Positions 58,564 to 64,000 of a DNA stretch of 64,000 nt are shown piece by piece. Source of the DNA: Siphonodentalium dalli. Lineage: Eukaryota > Mollusca > Scaphopoda > Gadilida > Siphonodentaliidae. Made by a program: the position numbers and the translations under genes. Every line of letters starts with the position of its first letter. Positions within the stretch are counted from its first letter, which is position 1. A model generated the notes under the pieces. That model did no database searches and was not told the DNA's origin. It saw nothing but the letters and a program-made list of their open reading frames with translations. The stretch is taken from positions 104,433,319-104,497,318 of the forward strand of contig CP136066.1 of assembly GCA_032622095.1 (NCBI GenBank). The letters are read 5' to 3'.

Positions 58564-60834
58564 CGTAGCGAAGCAATTGTGTAAATAGAGCAGACATAAG
58601 AAAAAAACAATGAGCTATGTATAACTGAAAGAGGAAAGGTTTCCGCTTGGAGTGAGGAATCTAACTGCAAGAACTGACTAGTGTGTAAACACATAATATA
58701 AAATACAAAAAATTAGCTAAAAAATACAGACAACGGAATGACAGGAAAACGGTCCTTGACACCATACAATCCGGTTATATACCTATACCTGTATTCATAG
58801 GTTTTGTATATTCCATTGTATATATCGACGAAGAAATAATCAATCAATTACAATCACATGTGGAATACATAATAAATAGTAGATAACAAAACTCAATTAC
58901 CAAGGCGTCACGTCGAAATAAGTAAAGTAGCTTATAATGTCGGATTTTACATTGACAAGATACTTATTATATTTTATAAATGTGAATTTGGCTAATAGGT
59001 CGAACATAGTTCGGAAATAGCATACTTCTGTGTAATTCTTTAATAAAGTCGTACTGAAACGTAAATTAGTTTCTTAAGTTTTCCGACGCAAATCGTAACA
59101 CACATGTGGGCATCACGAAGAGCAATGAGCACATCCAAAATAATACGAGCATAATAAGGACATTTTATGATGACTCTTTAATAGTTGGCTCTAAAAGGAA
59201 AATAACACACAACCATCCACTCTATATCACATCATATCTGATCTTTGGGTATTTTGGAGCCCGACCGAAAGTCAAATCCTAACAAAATTGACTATTTGAA
59301 TGTCGAAATCTGACCATTAAAAAATACCACGAACAATACCAAACCAAACCTAATGCAACACCTATTGGCTATTAAATATAACACACATAAACTGGACATG
59401 TTATATTCTTTTTATTGGATAGATGCCGCAATACTTATTGTCGTTCCTATAAATAATAAAATTTATGAAATAAATCGATAGAACATTCTATAACAAAGAA
59501 GATAGTGTCTTTTATGGCATTTCTCATTCCAAACGTGTTGTCTTGTGCATGTACACCAATATCTCAATTGAAAGCATTGCAAATTTCGAACCATGAACCA
59601 TGCATTTCTTTTCAATGACAGAACACACTATAGAGAGCCAAATTGGTTCATATATTTTAAATAAAAGTTAATGGTCCAGTGAAGCAACGGTTTATTCAGT
59701 CACAAAATCCAGAATATGTCTATTTTCTTTATCTTAGGTTACATTCCCACATACGATCACTGAAACACAATAATTAATGACAGAACGACATATCACACAT
59801 CCTTAGGACGTGACCTATCCTGTATGCAGCCTTAACTGTAAATTGTGTCAAGTTCATACACGCCCATGACGATATAATTATATCATATATTTCCGGCCGT
59901 TTGACACGCAGCGGTTTAAAATGCCAATCAGAACCAGTGCTTCTAATTGCGCTAACTGAGAAATATGGTACGAGGAATGGCGCTAACTTAAAACCCAATA
60001 AGTGTTCCATCGTCGAAACTAATGGACTATTTTAGCTCAGGTTGTAATTTTGCTCGTTATGTTATGGTATCCGGTTTCCTATACGCGTCTACCGTAGGGG
60101 TGCGTGTTTCTAGTTCATAACATTGTCGGATTTGTGATTTCCGGTCTCGAGTGCGTGCAATCACACAGGGACATGGTTAGGGGGTCGTTTGTTTGTTTGG
60201 TGACATTTACATTGAAATTTCCAACTGAACCCCCATTGAACCAGGTAAACATCATTTTGAACGATATTCAAATCCCGTGTACCTTTCATCACATTTTCAA
60301 AACCTGTGTACCATTCAGAACAATTTCAAAACCTGTTTACCATTCATAACTGTTTAGGTGTGAGTGACCCCTTGAGACAAACTTAATCCGAATGACGCCA
60401 AACGAATATATTCGGTAGCCAAAATATTGGCATCGTATGTGTGTTCTGAAGGCCTACACCCAACAAGGTAGTCCAAACTGTTACATGAATGCACCGTTTG
60501 ATAAGACGCGAACAGAGACACGTCGGTAATTATTAAGACCATCCTGTTAATAACCGTCCATAATTGCTTCGATAAAACCAGATGTCGGGGCAACATAGAG
60601 GGCAATAACAATGAATTAGATTCGTGCGTGGTTTGACTCCATATTGTACTAAGTCGCGGAAGTTATGGATTGACAGTGTGCCATGCAAATTAGTTATCCT
60701 GGGCATTGACCAGAAGTCGAGCCTCGTGGTTAATGGTTTAATTAATTAAGACTTAACTTTGAACCTAAATAAGCCGCATATAATAAAGAAATACCTATAA
60801 TATTTTGTTTGAATACCTGAAACATTTCATTCGT
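58564..60834. other. No gene seen
   Basis: AT-rich with no recognisable protein, RNA gene or clear repeat. TCGGATTTGTGATTTCCGG at 60124 weakly resembles the TIR of the element at 54653, but no partner end was found. Confidence 0.35.
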
Positions 60835-61165
60835 GTCTGCAATATCGAATTTTCACTCGCGGGTTGTCAAAATATCCTCGCGCAAATACACACATACTTA
60901 TTTTGTCTTTTGGCGTGGGCCACAATGAAAACATATGTTAAAGGGCGTACACCTGAACAGTCGTGAGTTGGCTTATTTGTGTCATTATCCGCACATAATA
61001 TGTTTAGAATTGCCTCATTATGAGTCGATAATGTGACTATACCGCTCTCATTTTCAGCACATTATCGATCAAATTGAGGCTATTCTAAGCAGATGATCTA
61101 CCTAAAACAAGGTCCTTTTTAAGCAAACAATGTGCGGATTTTTAGGAGAACTGGCTGAACCAACA
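60835..61165 (+). repeat. Palindromic repeat PAL, copy d
   Basis: Starts with ATATCCTCGCGCAAATAC near 60871, then AACAGTCGTGAGTTGGCTTA and the hairpin core TATCCGCACATAATATG ... CAAACAATGTGCGGA. It is missing the GAAATAGGTAC block, which follows separately at 61205-61250. Confidence 0.75.
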
Positions 61166-62590
61166 TATCTTCGTGCAAGGATGCGCCTTATCGACCTATA
61201 AAGTGAAATAGGTACATAATGTGATTATTTGATTCTGAAATAAGCCATCATATTCTCGCGCAAATGCGCACATGCTCGACATATAATGTGAAATCTCATA
61301 TATATTTTGAAGACCTCTGTCTGTATGTTTGTATGTTTGTCTGTATGTTTGTTTGTATGTTTGTCTGTATGTTTGTCTGTATGTTTGTCATTTATACAAA
61401 TCTACGATTCTCGACCGATCGGGACGAAACTTTGTACGTGTGTGTAGTTTGACCAGGCGGTGGACGTTGTCGTATTGGCGAGCCCGTGCGGCGCCCGCTT
61501 CGCGCATGCGCAGACGAGATCTCGGAAACGGGTGGAGCTATCGACTTGAAATTTCCTATGTGAATGTATCTTGCCCCGGATACGAATTTTATCGGGTCGC
61601 CGAGCCCGTGCGACGCCAGCTTCGCGCATGCGCAAACGAGATCTCGGAAACGGGTGGAGCTATCGACTTGAAATTTGCTATGTGAATGTATCTTGCCCCG
61701 GATACGAATTTTATCGGGTCGCCGAGCCCATGCGACGCCAGCTTCGTGCATGCGCAGACCAGATCTCGGAAACGGGTAGAGCTATCGACTTGAAATTTGG
61801 TTTTTGAATAGCCCGGACAACGTCGGGCTGGGTAGATCTATCGACTTGAAATTTGGCTTTTGAATAGACCGGACAACGTCGGGCTCATCGGCTAGTAGGT
61901 ATATAATTTGATTGTTTGATTCTGAAATAAGCAGGTGATCGACTCATGTCCGTTATTTCGTTGTATGCCGGGTGCCCACAGTGAAAACACAGTTAAATAA
62001 CGTACACCTGAAAAGTCGTGAGTTGGCTTATTTGTGTCATTGTCCGCACATAGTCTGCTAAGCATCGCACCATTATGAGTCGTTAATGTGACTAAAACGC
62101 TCTCATTTTCAGCACATTATCGACTCACGATTAGGCGATTCTAAGCATATTATCTGTCTCAAACACGAGATATCATAAGCAGATAATGTGCGGGATTTTG
62201 AGAGAGTAGTCTGAATAAACAGATAATGGAGTCATGTCCGTTATTTCGTTTTATGGCGCGGGTCACGGGTGAAAACACATGTTAAAGAGGGTTCACCCAA
62301 GAAGTCGTGAGTTGGCTTAATTTGTGTCATTTTCCGCACACAAACTTCTTAGAATCGCCACATTATGAGTCGATGATCTGACTCACTTTCAGCACATTAT
62401 CGACGATTCTCAGCAGATTATTTACTGAAACAAGTTCTATTATAAGCAGATAATGTGCGGATTTTGGGGAGACCAGACTGAAATAACGGCTATGATTCCA
62501 TTATCTGCTTATTTCAGAATAAAATAATCACATTGTGTACCTATTTCACATTTTATGTCGTATTTGCACGAGGATATGTTTAATACATAG
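61166..62590 (+). repeat. Palindromic repeat PAL, double copy, split by Helitron
   Basis: Begins with a partial block (61205-61250), then the left end CATATTCTCGCGCAAATGCG at about 61249. It is interrupted by the Helitron at 61294-61895 and resumes at TAGGTATATAATTTGATTG. It contains two hairpin cores (about 62040-62195 and 62330-62465). It closes with an inverted copy of the left end at 62490-62590 (TTATCTGCTTATTTCAGAAT, ACCTATTTCACA, TTTGCACGAGGATATG). Without the Helitron the terminal-inverted-repeat unit is about 740 bp. No coding capacity. Confidence 0.8.
61294..61895 (+). mobile_element. Non-autonomous Helitron HE
   Basis: Starts TCTCATATATATTTTGAAGA after A61293 and ends CTAG (61892-61895) before T61896. 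The 3' hairpin is ACCGGACAACGTCGGGCT. A GTCTGTATGTTTGT run lies at 61318-61388, followed by the 'CCGATCGGGACGAAAC' block and three units of about 123 bp. Removing it rejoins GTGAAA+TAGGTA, exactly the sequence of the uninterrupted PAL copies (GTGAAATAGGTAC at 61201-61213 and 58251-58263). Near-identical to HD2 in opposite orientation. The 118- and 119-codon frames on both strands come from its internal units. Confidence 0.92.
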
Positions 62591-63234
62591 AATCAAATTG
62601 TTTGATAAATTGAAATTAGATTTTATTAATTAAGTTTTTAAGTTTAACCCTTCATTTCGTACAAACGAAACATTTCAGTTTTGTGCGATGGCATCAGTCT
62701 CTATGGGGAAGAAATGGTAATCGTAACTGCCTACATTTTACGATCCATGTGGGATGATGTATTTCCCTGATTTTCGGATGGATAATAGAGTTTAGGCTAC
62801 GACTGTGGACACCGTTCTATACAGGAGCATGTGTATAGCTGTTGCGGGGGGGGGGGGGAGCTGACAGAATATGAATTTACGATTGCATCAGTCCCTTTCG
62901 TTGAACACAATTCCAAGTAACTTGATTTGCACAACATCTCCTTGATTTGCTATTTCCAACTGGCATCTGAAATGTTTACTGAGTGGAAACATGTTCTAAT
63001 CTTGTCATAAAAGCAACTACTAATTTGACCTTAAAATAGTGGTTTTGCAATGATCCATTATACATGTATCAACACAAAATCAATCTCAACCTGTTATCGA
63101 TCTGAAAAAGATACCTGATATGTTGATTGAATAATGTACGTAATTTCCACTTGTTGAATATATTGACTGATCAAGTGAGATCCCCAAACCACACTATTTC
63201 GACGTCCCTGGATATAAATTATGTCAATTCTGTC
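62591..63234. other. No gene; poly-G run near 62846-62860
   Basis: AT-rich sequence with a run of about 15 G. Nothing else was recognised. Confidence 0.4.
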
Positions 63235-63311
63235 ATCTCAGATATTAGTCGCCTGAAAGGCGCTGATGACGGTTGCATATAATTTAGGTTCTATAAATAA
63301 ATAAATAAACT
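63235..63311 (+). repeat. Possible LINE 3' tail with (TAAA)n
   Basis: GTCGCCTGAAAGGCGCTGAT, with a small hairpin GCCTGAAAGGC, is followed by CTATAAATAAATAAATAAAC. A hairpin plus a short A-rich microsatellite tail is common at the 3' ends of LINEs. No coding part is visible upstream. Confidence 0.4.
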
Positions 63312-64000
63312 GTTTGTATTTCCATGTCACTTGTAAGAAACTCAGGACTACCGGTAAGTGGAATTAACCCATCGATACCTTTCCACCCTACTCGATATTT
63401 CCAGAGAAGGAATGTTTTTAGTTTCTGAGTATGTCCGGTGCCTATTGTGATCTCCGAATCAGTGACGTAGCTAGAGGGTATCCATTGTGGGATCTCAACC
63501 TTGAATTTTCCAATTGTACTCTCTTGATCCAGACACCAAGGTCCCAGCTTGGCGAGTTTCCATTTGCACCCACAAACTCGATTGAAACTTTCCAACGGTC
63601 ACCCCAATCCTTTCCAACTGTTGGAAATTGCCAACGAGGCTAAGACTGGACAATTTCCATATAGTGTTCATTTCAGACAGAAACTTTGACTGACTAATGT
63701 CTAAACTTTGAGAAATATGCTACTGTTGGGATAAAAAATAAAAAATTCCCACTGATTGTTGGAAAATCAAACAATGAAAACAAATTCAACCTACGTATGT
63801 AATATTACCAAGTTATTTCCAACTATTGTTTTTCAAATTTGGGGGGTGAGATCTCCCGATACCCTGTCAACCAAGTCCCTACTCATAAAATCGGCAACCA
63901 CTGGACTCACGCACGGCATCGGGTACCAATGTTCCAAACATCATTCCATTTAAATACCTTACGTTACGCTCGTATACTTGTCCATTGTCTGCGTCAAATA
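63312..64000. other. No gene confirmed
   Basis: Opposing frames at 63284-63595 (-) and 63431-63643 (+) are unrecognised. GGAAATTGCCAA/TTGGAAATT words recur (63600-63830) without a clear unit. Confidence 0.35.

Noticed and set aside
61329-61751. Two overlapping 118- and 119-codon frames on opposite strands as genes
   Set aside because: They fall within Helitron HE and arise from its tandem internal units. The same peptides recur in the other copies.

Overview
This window looks like repeat-rich, intron-poor or intergenic DNA from an invertebrate animal, most probably a lophotrochozoan and perhaps a mollusc. The evidence is low overall GC, no dense bacterial-type coding, tRNA-derived SINEs with a central domain and a 'GACGTTAAACCC' type tail of the kind common in molluscs, a Penelope-like retroelement, LINE relics, and many Helitrons and MITEs. 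I could not support any host protein-coding gene, tRNA, rRNA or CRISPR array. Almost every recognisable feature is a mobile element or a repeat.

Layout. 0.5-1.0 kb holds a decayed LINE ORF1 with CCHC knuckles, followed by a SINE tail. 2.2-8.7 kb holds several fold-back repeats and short tandem duplications. 9.08-10.13 kb is a head-to-tail pair of Helitrons. 12-21 kb holds fold-back MITEs and a degenerate CAACRTTG satellite carrying a TTAA-flanked MITE. 22-27 kb is mostly unassigned, with an old SINE and a hAT-like MITE. 27.09-30.37 kb is a 3.3-kb imperfect palindrome whose arms are built of units of about 160 bp, each carrying CAAGATGGCGGCC-like motifs. 31-38.6 kb holds several minisatellites.

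38.8-44.1 kb is one 110-bp satellite that has been split twice: once by a 2.1-kb terminal-inverted-repeat (TIR) element that itself contains a young SINE, and once by a 2.66-kb Helitron. 44.83-45.79 kb is a 5'-truncated Penelope-like element encoding the end of its reverse transcriptase and a GIY-YIG endonuclease. It is bounded by a perfect 53-bp inverted repeat. The inner edge of that repeat falls exactly at the predicted cleavage site of a hammerhead-like ribozyme. 46.4-48.1 kb and 51.16-52.26 kb are further head-to-tail Helitron runs. 49.9-51.0 kb is a frameshifted LINE C-terminus. 54.65-56.47 kb is a second TIR element with a smaller relative nested in it. 57.6-62.6 kb is a cluster of palindromic repeats; one copy is interrupted by a Helitron whose empty site can be read from neighbouring copies.

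The elements interact through nested insertion, and several insertions can be dated relative to each other. The two best-supported biological points are (1) the Helitrons, defined by TC/CTAG ends, a 3' hairpin, A^T targets and two paralogous empty sites, and (2) the Penelope-like element, in which ribozyme position and inverted-repeat boundary coincide. All calls come from reading the sequence by eye. Repeat boundaries without target-site evidence are approximate.
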